Counted from the first letter of the stretch, positions 35,659 through 44,517 are shown. The stretch: DNA of 64,000 nt from Dokdonella_A sp046347015 (GCA_046347015.1 JAXMHA010000012.1:1-64000), one strand, 5' to 3'. Numbers and translations: made by a program. Notes: a model not told the origin generated them from the sequence alone.

Positions 35659-36555
35659 ATGATGGCACCCGGAGTGCAGCGCGCGTTCATCGCGGCCGCG
35701 ATGGCATCGGCGAGCGCCGTTGCGCAAGCCAATCCGTATCCGTGGCAGCTCAACCTGACGCCCGGCGCATCCGACATTTCGCGTCGCGTCTACGACCTGC
35801 ACATGCTCGCGTTCTGGGTGTGCGTCGCGATCGGCGTCATCGTGTTCGGCGCGATGATCATCGCGATGGTGAAGTTCCGCAAATCCAGGGGGGCCGTCGC
35901 CGACAGCTTCACCCACAACACCCGGCTCGAGGCGGTGTGGACGATCGTGCCGATCATCATATTGATCGTGCTCGCAGCGCCGGCCTCGAAGCTGATGATC
36001 GACATGGCCGACAGCAACGGCGCCGCGATGACGGTACGGGTCACCGGCTACCAGTGGCGATGGCGCTACGAGATTCCCGATTACAAGGGCCGGTCGACCA
36101 AGGTCAATTTCATGTCGAGCCTCGACAACGACTCGAACAAGGCCCGCCAGCTTCACTCCGGGGTCGACCCGCGGTCGGTAAAGGACGCCGGCGGCTACCA
36201 CGACTACCTGCTCGACGTCGACCATCCGCTGGTGCTGCCGGTGGGCGTCAAGATCCGCTTCGCGATCACCGCCGACGACGTGATCCATTCCTGGTGGGTG
36301 CCGAGCCTCGGCTGGAAGCAGGATGCGATTCCCGGCACGATCCATGAGAACTGGACCCTGATCGACAAGCCCGGCATCTACCGCGGCCAGTGTGCGGAGC
36401 TGTGCGGCCGTGACCACGCGTTCATGCCGATCGTCGTCAAGGCGGTGCCGCAGGCCGAGTTCGAACAGTGGCTCGCCGCGCAAGACCCGACCTTTGCCGC
36501 CTCCGCCGCCGCCACGGCGCAGGCCGCGCCGGTTGCCGCGCCGCCGCAAGGCTGA
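35659..36555 (+). CDS. coxB: Cytochrome c oxidase subunit II
   Basis: A 298-residue aa3 oxidase subunit II. A cleavable signal (ending near AVAQA) is followed by two TM helices (FWVCVAIGVIVFGAMIIAMV and AVWTIVPIIILIVLAAPAS). The periplasmic cupredoxin has GYQWRWRYEI and VIHSWWVPSLG. It ends in the CuA site CAELCGRDHAFM (C-x3-C-x3-H-x2-M). There is no C-terminal cytochrome c domain, so this is the aa3, not the caa3, layout; the tail is Ala/Pro rich. A GTG nine bases upstream (35650) is an alternative start. Confidence 0.96.
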   Translation: MMAPGVQRAFIAAAMASASAVAQANPYPWQLNLTPGASDISRRVYDLHMLAFWVCVAIGVIVFGAMIIAMVKFRKSRGAVADSFTHNTRLEAVWTIVPIIILIVLAAPASKLMIDMADSNGAAMTVRVTGYQWRWRYEIPDYKGRSTKVNFMSSLDNDSNKARQLHSGVDPRSVKDAGGYHDYLLDVDHPLVLPVGVKIRFAITADDVIHSWWVPSLGWKQDAIPGTIHENWTLIDKPGIYRGQCAELCGRDHAFMPIVVKAVPQAEFEQWLAAQDPTFAASAAATAQAAPVAAPPQG

Positions 36556-36587
36556 GCGCGCACCGCACCGTCCCGAGGGTAGAAGCC

Positions 36588-38207
36588 ATGGCCGCAGTCA
36601 ATCCCGCAATCGACCTCCACGCCGCGCACGACAAGCCCCACGGCTTCCTGCACCGCTGGTTGTTCACGACCAACCACAAGGACATCGGCACGCTGTACCT
36701 GGTGTTCTCGCTGCTGATGTTCTTCGTCGGCGGCACGTTCGCGATGTTGATCCGCGCCGAACTGTTCGAGCCGGGCCTGCAGCTCGTCCAGCCGGAGACG
36801 TTCAACGAGCTGACGACGATGCACGGCCTGATCATGATCTTCGGCGCGATCATGCCGTCGTTCGTCGGCCTCGCGAACTGGATGGTGCCGATGATGATCG
36901 GCGCGCCGGACATGGCCCTGCCGCGCCTCAACAACTGGTCGTTCTGGATCTTGCCGTTCGCGTTCGTGCTGCTGCTGTCGGAAATCTTCATGCCCGGCGG
37001 CGGCCCGCAGGGTGGCTGGACGATGTATCCGCCGCTCGCCCTCGAGGGCGGCATGCAGGTGGCCTTCATGGTGTTCGCGGTGCACCTGATGGGCATCAGC
37101 TCGATCATGGGCGCGATCAACATCATCGCGACGATCCTCAACATGCGCGCGCCCGGCGTCGACCTCCTGAAGATGCCGGTGTTCGTGTGGAGCTGGCTGA
37201 TCACCGCGTTCCTGCTGATCGCGGCGATGCCGGCCCTGGCCGGCGCGGTGACGATGCTGCTGACCGACAAATACTTCGGCACCAGCTTCTTCCACGCGGC
37301 CGGTGGCGGCGACCCGGTGATGTACCAGCACATCTTCTGGTTCTTCGGGCACCCCGAGGTCTACATCATGATCCTGCCGGGATTCGGGATCATCAGCGAG
37401 ATCGTCCCGACCTTCTCGCGCAAGCCGCTGTTCGGCTACACCGCGATGGTGTACGCGCTGGCCTGCATCGCGTTCCTGTCGTTCACGGTGTGGGCGCACC
37501 ACATGTTCACCGTCGGCATGCCGCTCGGCGGCGAGCTGTTCTTCATGTACTCGACGATGCTGATCGCGGTACCGACCGGCGTGAAGGTCTTCAACTGGGT
37601 CACCACGATGTGGCGCGGGTCGTTGTCGTTCGAGACGCCGATGCTGTTCGCGATCGCGTTCATCGTGCTGTTCACGATCGGCGGCTTCTCCGGCGTGATG
37701 CTGGCGATGGTGCCGGTCGACTTCCAGTACCAGGACACCTACTTCGTCGTCGCCCATTTCCATTACGTGCTGGTCACCGGCGCGGCGTTCTCGATCATGG
37801 GCGCGGTGTACTACTGGCTGCCGAAATGGTCGGGTCACATGTACAGCAGCTTCTGGAGCAAGGTCCATTTCTGGTCGAGCGTGATTTCGGTCAACGTGCT
37901 GTTCTTCCCGCAGCACTTCCTCGGATTGGCCGGCATGCCGCGCCGCATCCCGGACTACAACGTCGCGTTCGCCGACTTCAACATGATCAGCTCGATCGGC
38001 GGCTTCTGGTTCGGGCTGACGCAGTGGGTGTTCCTCGGCGTCATCATCCATTGCGTGTTCTTCTCCAAGGTCAAGGCGGCCGACCGGCCGTGGGAAGGCG
38101 CGCGCGGACTCGAGTGGGAAGTGCCGTCGCCGGCGCCCTACCACACGTTCGCGACGCCACCGCTGATCCGTCCGGGCATGCTGGCCCACGGCGACGTCGC
38201 CCATTGA
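36588..38207 (+). CDS. coxA: Cytochrome c oxidase subunit I
   Basis: A 539-residue heme-copper oxidase of type A with 12 TM helices. The low-spin heme a ligand His is in TMHGLIMIFG, and the CuB/Tyr site is FWFFGHPEVYIMILPGFG (His-Pro-Glu-Val-Tyr). WAHHMFTVG supplies the CuB histidine pair, VVAHFHYVLVTG the heme a3 and heme a histidines, and NNWSFWILP the D-channel asparagines. It reduces O2 to water and pumps protons. Separated by 32 bp from coxB. Confidence 0.98.
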   Translation: MAAVNPAIDLHAAHDKPHGFLHRWLFTTNHKDIGTLYLVFSLLMFFVGGTFAMLIRAELFEPGLQLVQPETFNELTTMHGLIMIFGAIMPSFVGLANWMVPMMIGAPDMALPRLNNWSFWILPFAFVLLLSEIFMPGGGPQGGWTMYPPLALEGGMQVAFMVFAVHLMGISSIMGAINIIATILNMRAPGVDLLKMPVFVWSWLITAFLLIAAMPALAGAVTMLLTDKYFGTSFFHAAGGGDPVMYQHIFWFFGHPEVYIMILPGFGIISEIVPTFSRKPLFGYTAMVYALACIAFLSFTVWAHHMFTVGMPLGGELFFMYSTMLIAVPTGVKVFNWVTTMWRGSLSFETPMLFAIAFIVLFTIGGFSGVMLAMVPVDFQYQDTYFVVAHFHYVLVTGAAFSIMGAVYYWLPKWSGHMYSSFWSKVHFWSSVISVNVLFFPQHFLGLAGMPRRIPDYNVAFADFNMISSIGGFWFGLTQWVFLGVIIHCVFFSKVKAADRPWEGARGLEWEVPSPAPYHTFATPPLIRPGMLAHGDVAH

Positions 38208-38241
38208 GCCGGATCCGGACCGATGGCGCGCGGGGCGCAAC

Positions 38242-38373
38242 ATGACTCGGAGCGGGGATGGGCAGGATCCGCTGGCCGCGCGCAAGGCGGCGGCGCGCCG
38301 CACCGCGATCATCCTCGGCGTGATCGCGTTCGCGATCTTCGTGCTGTCGATCCTCGAAAGGGTTTTGCATTGA
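38242..38373 (+). CDS. Small single-helix cytochrome oxidase assembly protein
   Basis: A 43-residue protein: MTRSGDGQDPLAARKAAARR, then TAIILGVIAFAIFVLSILERVLH. It has a basic N-terminus and one TM helix. Its place right after coxA matches the tiny assembly protein that usually precedes cox11 (ctaG) in aa3 operons of Proteobacteria. Here cox11 itself is absent and coxC follows after 82 bp. No strong ribosome binding site is seen, so it may be coupled to coxA translation. Confidence 0.7.
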   Translation: MTRSGDGQDPLAARKAAARRTAIILGVIAFAIFVLSILERVLH

Positions 38374-38455
38374 ATCGCGTCATGCCGGTTTTGCGCCGCG
38401 CCGCGGGATTCCCGGCCGCGGCAGGCGTCCACACGTTCGACGAGGTCCGCTGACC

Positions 38456-39325
38456 ATGGTCCAGTCCCAGGGCACGTATTACCTGCCGCACGGCAGTCAT
38501 TGGCCGATCATCGGTTCGTTCGGCCTGCTCGGAACCGTCGGCGGGGCGGCGTTCTGGATGGACGGCAATCCGTCGATCGGCAAGCCGATCATGGCCGCCG
38601 GCCTGCTGCTGCTCGCCATCATGCTGTTCGGCTGGTTCGGCACGGTGATCCGCGAGTCGGTCTCGGGCCACTACAACAAGCAGGTCGATACCTCGTTCCG
38701 CCTCGGCATGATCTGGTTCATCTTCTCCGAGGTGATGTTCTTCGGCGCGTTCTTCGGCGCGCTCTTCTACGCGCGGGTGCTGTCGGTGCCGTGGCTCGGG
38801 GGCGCCGGCACCGGCGCGCTGACCAACTACTTCCTGTGGCCGGGTTATGCGGCGGCGTGGCCGACCAACGGCCCGGGCGCCATCGGCGGGCCTTTCTCGA
38901 TCATGCCGCCGTGGGGCATCCCGCTGATCAACACGATCGTGCTGCTGAGTTCCGGCGTGACGGTCACGCTCGCGCACCATGCGCTGCGCCGCGGTGCACG
39001 CAAGCCGCTGCTGTTCTGGCTGGCGTTGACGGTGATCCTCGGCGCGACCTTCCTCGCGCTGCAGACGCACGAGTACATCGAGGCCTACACGAAGCTCGGC
39101 CTGACCCTGCACAGCGGCATCTACGGCTCGACGTTCTTCATGCTGACCGGCTTCCACGGCCTGCACGTGACGCTCGGCGCGATCATGCTGGCGATCATCT
39201 GGTTGCGGTGCGCACGTGGCCACTTCGACCGCGAACACCATTTCGCGTTCGAGGGGGTGTCGTGGTACTGGCACTTCGTCGATGTCGTCTGGCTCGGCTT
39301 GTTCCTGTTCGTCTACGTGCTGTAG
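38456..39325 (+). CDS. coxC: Cytochrome c oxidase subunit III
   Basis: A 289-residue, seven-helix subunit. YYLPHGSHWPIIGSFGLLG is the usual start. FRLGMIWFIFSEVMFFGAFFGALF carries the conserved Glu facing subunit I, followed by THEYIEAYTKLGLTLHSGIYGSTFFMLTGFHG and the C-terminal SWYWHFVDVVWLGLF. It stabilises proton uptake and protects the oxidase from turnover-induced loss of activity. It closes the structural part of the operon. Confidence 0.97.
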   Translation: MVQSQGTYYLPHGSHWPIIGSFGLLGTVGGAAFWMDGNPSIGKPIMAAGLLLLAIMLFGWFGTVIRESVSGHYNKQVDTSFRLGMIWFIFSEVMFFGAFFGALFYARVLSVPWLGGAGTGALTNYFLWPGYAAAWPTNGPGAIGGPFSIMPPWGIPLINTIVLLSSGVTVTLAHHALRRGARKPLLFWLALTVILGATFLALQTHEYIEAYTKLGLTLHSGIYGSTFFMLTGFHGLHVTLGAIMLAIIWLRCARGHFDREHHFAFEGVSWYWHFVDVVWLGLFLFVYVL

Positions 39326-39365
39326 GCAACCTCCGAATCGCCTGCTGCGCGCGCCGGCGGCGCTC

Positions 39366-39417
39366 GCAATCCGCATGTGCGCCCAAGTACACTGCGGTTG
39401 CTGCGCTCCGGCGTCGC
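39366..39417 (+). repeat. Dispersed intergenic repeat, copy A
   Basis: This 52-base stretch just after coxC recurs in inverted orientation at 47274-47325, with 48 of 52 bases matching. The conserved core includes CACTGCGGTTGCTGCGCTCC. Both copies lie in intergenic DNA at the 3' end of a gene. No coding role is likely. Confidence 0.75.
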
Positions 39418-39477
39418 GCGCGACGGCTGGGCAGGGGTTCCGTTGCGCGCGTCCCGAACGCGGACGGCACCTTGGCG

Positions 39478-39693
39478 TCATCCGCCGGGCGCGACCCCGT
39501 GCGGGTGGATGAGGCCGGTCAGGATCGCGATGACGACCAGCACGATCAGGGCGATCGAAATGCCGATGCGCCACGTGAGCGAGCGCACCATGCGGTCCGT
39601 CTGCCCCTTGTCCGACATCATGAAATACAGGCCGGCGCCAAGGTTGTAGATGATCGCCGCGAATACGATCAGGATCACCACTTTGGCCAGCAT
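39478..39693 (-). CDS. DUF2909 twin transmembrane protein
   Basis: A 71-residue protein with two TM helices: MLAKVVILIVFAAIIYNLGA and ISIALIVLVVIAILTGLI, with the conserved loop LYFMMSDKGQTDRMVRSLTWR between them. This matches DUF2909, a family regularly found antisense between coxC and SURF1 in gammaproteobacteria. Its role in oxidase biogenesis is unproven. It lies on the strand opposite its neighbours. Confidence 0.88.
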   Translation of the reverse strand: MLAKVVILIVFAAIIYNLGAGLYFMMSDKGQTDRMVRSLTWRIGISIALIVLVVIAILTGLIHPHGVAPGG

Positions 39694-39794
39694 CGAGCAG
39701 TCACTCCGCGCCGGCGCGCCGGCGGAGGGCCCGAGTATACGCGGAGCCGCCGCGCCGCATCGCGCGTATCCGAACGCCGTGGCCTGAATTTCCG

Positions 39795-40526
39795 ATGGTG
39801 AAACGGTACTGGATTCGGCCACGCCCGCGGGCACTGGCGCTGGTGGTGTTCGGCGTCGCGGTGTTCTCGGTGCTGTGCGTGTGGCAGGTCGATCGCGGGC
39901 ACGAGAAGGAGCGTCTGTTCGCGGCATTCGCCGGCGCGGCAAGACAGGCGCCGCAGACCCTCGATGCCGCCCGCGGTGAAACCGCCCGCCCGGTCTATCC
40001 CCGCGTCCACGTGCGCGGCCGTTACGATTCCCGCTATGGCTACGTGCTCGACGACCGCCAGCACGCCGGGCAACTCGGCCGGATGCTGTTCGCGGTGTTC
40101 ATGCCGGATGCCGGCGGGCCGGCGCTGCTCGTCAACCGCGGGTTCCTCGCCGATCGCGAGGGTGGTGCCGCACCGGCGGTGCCCGCGCTGCCCGCAGGCG
40201 AAACGACGCTCGATGCGCTGTACGCGCCGCCGCCCGGCGTCGGCTTCCGCATGGGCGGCAATGCGCTGGCGCGCCAATCGCAGTGGCCGAAATCGACGAT
40301 CTACCTCGACCTCGGCGAAGTCTCCGCCGACATCGGCGCCCGGGTCGATCCACGGATCCTGTTGTTGCTGCCGGAGCCGGGCACACCATTCGTCCGCGAC
40401 TGGACGCCGCAGGTGTTTCCGCCGGCCCGGCACTACGGTTATGCGCTGACCTGGTTTGCGTTCGCGGTCGTCGCGGTCGCGATCTTCATCGGCATGCACT
40501 GGCGCGCGGAGCCCGCATCGACATGA
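39795..40526 (+). CDS. SURF1 family oxidase assembly protein
   Basis: A 243-residue Shy1/SURF1 protein that helps insert heme a into subunit I. Two TM helices flank a periplasmic domain (ALALVVFGVAVFSVLCVWQV at residues 13-32 and YALTWFAFAVVAVAIFIGMHW near the end). The body shows VYPRVHVRGRYDSRYGYVLDD, ALLVNRGFLA, and YGYALTWFAFA before the last helix, all SURF1 hallmarks. ATGA overlap with the next gene. Confidence 0.92.
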   Translation: MVKRYWIRPRPRALALVVFGVAVFSVLCVWQVDRGHEKERLFAAFAGAARQAPQTLDAARGETARPVYPRVHVRGRYDSRYGYVLDDRQHAGQLGRMLFAVFMPDAGGPALLVNRGFLADREGGAAPAVPALPAGETTLDALYAPPPGVGFRMGGNALARQSQWPKSTIYLDLGEVSADIGARVDPRILLLLPEPGTPFVRDWTPQVFPPARHYGYALTWFAFAVVAVAIFIGMHWRAEPAST

Positions 40527-41071
40527 CGCCCCGAACCCGCAACACCGTTGCCCTTGTGCTGATCCTCGTGCTGTTCGCGGCGCCGCTCGTGGCCGCGCTG
40601 GTCCTGCACGCGGTCGGCTGGGAACCGCCGCCATCGAAGAACTCCGGAACGCTGGTCGAGCCGCCCGAGGATCTGACCCACGCGCGTTTCGTGCTGGCGA
40701 ACGGCACGCCGCTCGCGTGGAAGGACGCGCAGTGGTCATGGACCCTGTTCGCGGTGCCGGGGCCGGATTGCGCGCAGCATTGCCTCGATCGGCTGGATGA
40801 ATTGCGCCGCGCGCGGTTGACGCTGAACCGCAACGCGTACCGGCTGCGCGTCGTCGTCCTCGACGCGGCATTGCCGGCCGATGCGCTCGCGCGCCTTGCG
40901 CCGCTGGAACGGGGCACCGACCCCGATGGCGTGTTCGCGGCGTTGCGGCCGGCTGCCCGTGACGACGTCGCGGCCGCGGTCGTCGATCCGCACGGCTTCC
41001 TCGTGCTGCGCTACCCGGCGGGGTACGACGGACGCGGGCTCAGCAAGGACCTGCAACGGTTGATGAAATGA
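40523..41071 (+). CDS. Membrane-anchored Sco-like thioredoxin-fold protein of the cox cluster
   Basis: A 182-residue protein with one N-terminal TM helix (ALVLILVLFAAPLVAALVLH) and a periplasmic domain with thioredoxin-like pattern: WSWTLFAVPGPDCAQHCLDRL, then YRLRVVVLDAALP and VDPHGFLVLRYP at the end. The C-x3-C pair has the spacing of the copper site of SCO1 (C-P-D-V-C), but the distal His of SCO1 is not evident. It always sits beside SURF1 in related clusters, so copper or thiol chemistry in CuA assembly is a reasonable inference. Confidence 0.65.
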   Translation: MTPRTRNTVALVLILVLFAAPLVAALVLHAVGWEPPPSKNSGTLVEPPEDLTHARFVLANGTPLAWKDAQWSWTLFAVPGPDCAQHCLDRLDELRRARLTLNRNAYRLRVVVLDAALPADALARLAPLERGTDPDGVFAALRPAARDDVAAAVVDPHGFLVLRYPAGYDGRGLSKDLQRLMK

Positions 41072-41132
41072 CGGTGCGGATCCTTCCATCCTTGCACCCG
41101 CGGCGGGGCGCCGGCCGCCATCGGAGTCGCCC

Positions 41133-42281
41133 GTGAACGCGCGCGTGGCGCTCACGCTGGCGACGATCGGCGCGATCCTTGCGTTCGCGGTGGTGGTGTT
41201 CGGCGCCTTCGTGCGCTTGTCGAATGCCGGCCTGTCGTGCCCGGACTGGCCGACGTGCTATGGCGAGGTCACGTGGCCGCACCACGCGGGTGAAGTCGCC
41301 CGCGCCGACGAGGCATTTCCGGAGCGCCCATTCGAGTCGCACAAGGCGTGGCGCGAACAGGTGCACCGGATGCTGGCCGGCACGCTCGGCACGCTGGTGC
41401 TGGCGCTGGCGATCACCGCGGCGTGGCGCCGGCGTGCTGCGGTCGCCGCGATCGTCGTGGCCGCCATCGCGGCCGCGCTCGGCATCGCCGCGTACATGTC
41501 GGGCTGGTTCGCCACCGCGGCCGGGCTGTCCGCACTTGCGATCGCCATCCCGCTCGTGGTCGCCGCGCGCATCGGCGAAGGGCCCGTGCCGCGCACGGCG
41601 ATCGTCGTGCTGTCGGTGATCGTGTTCCAGGCCATGCTCGGCATGTGGACGGTCACCTGGCTCCTGAAGCCGATCGTCGTGATGGGACACCTCCTCGGCG
41701 GTTTGACGACGTTCGCGTTGCTGGCGTTCGTCGCGCTGCGGCTCGGCCACTGGGCCGCGCCGCTCGCAGGCTTGCGGACCGTGCGGCCGTGGCTGCTGGC
41801 CGCGCTCGCCGTGCTGGCCATCCAGATCGCACTCGGCGGCTGGACCAGCGCGAACTATGCCGCGCTGATCTGCGGCTTCGACTTCCCTTCCTGCCTCGGG
41901 CACTGGTGGCCGCCGGTCGATTTCCACCAGGCCTTCATCCTGTGGCGCGGCATCGGCGTCGACTACGAAGGCGGCGTCCTCGACGGTCCGGCGCGCGCCG
42001 CGATCCAGGAGACGCACCGGATCGGCGCCCTCGTTACGTTCCTCGTCGTTGCTGCGGCGGCCATCCGGAGCTGGCGCGCCGGTGCGCGCGCGGGCGCAGC
42101 GGCACTTGCGGTGCTTCTGGTCGCGCAGGTGTCGCTCGGCATCGGCAACGTGAAACTGGGACTGCCGCTTCCGGTCGCGACGGCGCACAATGGCGTCGCG
42201 GCATTGTTGCTGGCTGCCCTCGTGTACCTGCTCGTGCGAAGCCGGGCGGTATGCCGGCCATTTCCTGATTCAATCCCCTGA
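41133..42281 (+). CDS. ctaA: Heme A synthase (COX15/CtaA)
   Basis: A 382-residue, eight-helix heme A synthase that oxidises the C8 methyl of heme O. Heme-ligand histidines are in ESHKAWREQVHRMLAG, VVMGHLLGG, VDFHQAFILWRG...QETHRIGALV and ATAHNGVAAL. The extracytoplasmic Cys pair appears as NAGLSCPDWPTCYG and again CGFDFPSCLGHWWP. The start is GTG. With cyoE next to it, heme A can be made locally for CoxA. Confidence 0.95.
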   Translation: MNARVALTLATIGAILAFAVVVFGAFVRLSNAGLSCPDWPTCYGEVTWPHHAGEVARADEAFPERPFESHKAWREQVHRMLAGTLGTLVLALAITAAWRRRAAVAAIVVAAIAAALGIAAYMSGWFATAAGLSALAIAIPLVVAARIGEGPVPRTAIVVLSVIVFQAMLGMWTVTWLLKPIVVMGHLLGGLTTFALLAFVALRLGHWAAPLAGLRTVRPWLLAALAVLAIQIALGGWTSANYAALICGFDFPSCLGHWWPPVDFHQAFILWRGIGVDYEGGVLDGPARAAIQETHRIGALVTFLVVAAAAIRSWRAGARAGAAALAVLLVAQVSLGIGNVKLGLPLPVATAHNGVAALLLAALVYLLVRSRAVCRPFPDSIP

Positions 42282-42292
42282 GGCCCATCGCC

Positions 42293-43207
42293 ATGCGTTC
42301 CCTGGCTGCCGAGTACTTCGAACTGACCAAGCCACGGGTCGTCGTGCTGATCGTGTTCACCGCGGTCATCGGCATGTTCCTCGCGGTGCCCGGCATGGTG
42401 CCGTGGCGCGCGCTGCTGGCGGGGACCGCCGGGATCTGGCTCGCCGCCGCGTCGGCCGCGGCGCTGAACCACCTGATCGACCAGCGCATCGACCGCGTGA
42501 TGGCACGCACCTCGCACCGGCCGCTGCCGACCGGATCGCTGACGCCGCGTCAGGTGCTGGTGTTCGCCGTCGCGCTCGGCGTCGCGTCGATGGTGGTGCT
42601 GGTCGTGTTCGTCAACGTGCTGACGGCAGTGCTGACGTTCGCGTCGCTGATCGGCTACGCAATCGTCTACACGGCGTACCTGAAGCATGCGACGCCGCAG
42701 AACATCGTCATCGGCGGCGCGGCCGGCGCGGCGCCGCCGGTACTCGGCTGGGCGGCGGCCACCGGCCACGTGCACCCGTATGCGCTGCTGCTGTTCCTGA
42801 TCATCTTCGTGTGGACGCCGCCGCACTTCTGGGCGCTGGCGATCTTCCGCCGCGACGACTACGCGCGGGCGCACGTGCCGATGCTGCCGGTCGTGTACGG
42901 CGTCGCGTACACGCGCTGGCACGTGCTGTTCTACACGATCCTGCTGGTGCTGGTGACGCTGCTGCCGTGGATGACCGGGATGAGCGGCGTGTTCTACCTC
43001 GGCGGCGCGCTCGTGCTCGGCGCGGGCTTCCTCTACCATGCGGTGCGCCTGTTGAACCCGCCGGACGAACGGTATGCGATGCGCGTGTTCGGCTATTCGG
43101 TCATGTACCTGATGTTGCTGTTCGCGTTCCTGCTGGTCGACCACTACCTGTTCTTGCCGGAGCAGGCCGCGCAGGCGCTGCACTGGCATCGCCTGTCCGG
43201 ACTCTGA
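42293..43207 (+). CDS. cyoE: Protoheme IX farnesyltransferase (heme O synthase)
   Basis: A 304-residue UbiA-family prenyltransferase. ELTKPRVVVLIVFTAVIGMF starts the protein, NHLIDQRIDRVMARTSHRPLP is the first Asp-rich prenyl-diphosphate site, and YLKHATPQNIVIGGAAGAAPPVLGW plus FVWTPPHFWALAIFRRDDYARA mark the CyoE/CtaB group. It makes heme O, the substrate of CtaA. The gap to ctaA is 11 bp. Confidence 0.96.
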   Translation: MRSLAAEYFELTKPRVVVLIVFTAVIGMFLAVPGMVPWRALLAGTAGIWLAAASAAALNHLIDQRIDRVMARTSHRPLPTGSLTPRQVLVFAVALGVASMVVLVVFVNVLTAVLTFASLIGYAIVYTAYLKHATPQNIVIGGAAGAAPPVLGWAAATGHVHPYALLLFLIIFVWTPPHFWALAIFRRDDYARAHVPMLPVVYGVAYTRWHVLFYTILLVLVTLLPWMTGMSGVFYLGGALVLGAGFLYHAVRLLNPPDERYAMRVFGYSVMYLMLLFAFLLVDHYLFLPEQAAQALHWHRLSGL

Positions 43208-43212
43208 CCGCC

Positions 43213-44061
43213 ATGCCAAGCTGGTTGACGTGGTGGATCCCGTGGGAGCCGTCGCCGACGCTGGTCGTCGTGATGGCGGCGACGGCGATCCTGTACCTGC
43301 GCGGCTGCCGTGCCAGGCGGACGTCGTGGCCACGCCAGGTGCTGTTCTGGTCCGGGTTCGGGATCCTCTACTTCGTGCTGCACACGCGGCTCGACTACTA
43401 CTCCGAGCACGCCTTCTTCGTGCACCGCCTGCAACACCTGGTCCTGCATCACATGGGGCCGTTCCTGATCGCGCTGAGCCACCCGGGCGCGGCGTTGCGG
43501 GCCGGCTTCCCGCTGGCGTGGCGCACGCGCTTCGTGCGGCCGGTGCTGGCGAGCGCGCCGATGCGCGCGTTCCTCGACTTCATCCTGAACCCGGTGGTCG
43601 CGTCGGTCGTGTTCGTCGGGCTGATCTACTTCTGGTTGTGGCCGGCAGTGCATTTCTACGCGATGATCGACGCACGCCTGTACCGCGTCATGAACTGGAG
43701 CATGGCGGTCGACGGCCTGTTCTTCTGGTGGCTGATCCTCGATCCGCGCGCGAAGCCGCCGGCGCGCCTGTCGGCCGGGTTGCGCGTGCTGCTGTCACTG
43801 GCGGTGATGATTCCGCAGATCGTGCTCGGCGCGTACATCACGTTCACGCACCACGACCTGTATCCGATCTACGTGCTGTGCGGGCACGCGTTCACCGGCA
43901 TGAGCGCGGCCTCCGACCAGGTGCTGGGCGGGCTGATCCTGTGGATTCCCACGTCGATGATGAGCGTGCTGGCTGCGCTGATCGCGTTCCACAACTGGTT
44001 GCGGCTCGACACCCGCGCGCATGCACGCTTCCCGTTGGCGCCCGGCGAACGCGCGCCCTGA
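43213..44061 (+). CDS. ctaG: caa3-type CtaG oxidase assembly protein
   Basis: A 282-residue membrane protein with about seven helices of the Caa3_CtaG family (the Bacillus CtaG type), unrelated to Cox11 although both are called CtaG. Histidine-rich loops fit a metal role: HRLQHLVLHHMGPFLIALSHPG and AYITFTHHDLYPIYVLCGHAF. It begins 5 bases after cyoE. In Bacillus the family is needed for caa3 activity. Here it may take over CuB insertion in the absence of cox11; that is inference. Six bases separate it from the convergent PCu(A)C gene. Confidence 0.88.
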   Translation: MPSWLTWWIPWEPSPTLVVVMAATAILYLRGCRARRTSWPRQVLFWSGFGILYFVLHTRLDYYSEHAFFVHRLQHLVLHHMGPFLIALSHPGAALRAGFPLAWRTRFVRPVLASAPMRAFLDFILNPVVASVVFVGLIYFWLWPAVHFYAMIDARLYRVMNWSMAVDGLFFWWLILDPRAKPPARLSAGLRVLLSLAVMIPQIVLGAYITFTHHDLYPIYVLCGHAFTGMSAASDQVLGGLILWIPTSMMSVLAALIAFHNWLRLDTRAHARFPLAPGERAP

Positions 44062-44067
44062 ACCGGG

Positions 44068-44517
44068 TCAGCGGGGACCCTCGGCGTTCGCCGGCCGTAC
44101 CGGCACGAGGGCGGTGGACGTGGTCCCGTCGGCGAATTCGAAGCGCAGCGTGACGGTTGCGCCGGGCGCGATCGGGTGGCGCGGCGATTCGAGCATCAGG
44201 TGGTAGCCACCCGGCGCGAGGGCGAAGCTTTTCCCGGGCGCGATGGCGACGGCCTCCACCATCTCCATCTGCCCGGAGTTGGGCAGCGACCGATGCAGCA
44301 TGACGCTCGCGTAGTCGGGGCTGTCGGCACCGGTCAAGCGCACGTCGCGGTCGCTGCGGTTGGTCAATGTCGCGTAACCCGCCGCCGGCAATGCACCCGG
44401 CAGCCACCGGACCCATGCGTCCGTCACCGTCACGGCCCCGGGGCTCAGCGCCGTCGCGACCCCGGTGAATGCGGGCAACGTCGCCAACGCCAGCACGAGC
44501 ACTGTCCGGCACCGCAT
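44068..44517 (-). CDS. Periplasmic PCu(A)C copper chaperone
   Basis: A 149-residue exported protein (signal peptide to about residue 24) with the PCu(A)C cupredoxin-like fold that hands Cu(I) to the CuA site. The copper ligands fit H-x10-M...H-x-M: MLHRSLPNSGQMEM and GGYHLML. AGYATLTNRSDRDVRL is a family block. The ATG overlaps the SCO1 stop (ATGA), so the two copper-delivery proteins are made together. Confidence 0.92.
   Translation of the reverse strand: MRCRTVLVLALATLPAFTGVATALSPGAVTVTDAWVRWLPGALPAAGYATLTNRSDRDVRLTGADSPDYASVMLHRSLPNSGQMEMVEAVAIAPGKSFALAPGGYHLMLESPRHPIAPGATVTLRFEFADGTTSTALVPVRPANAEGPR

Noticed and set aside
36378..38432. 684-codon minus-strand open frame opposite coxB and coxA
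   Set aside because: His/Arg/Asp-rich shadow of highly conserved membrane-protein genes.
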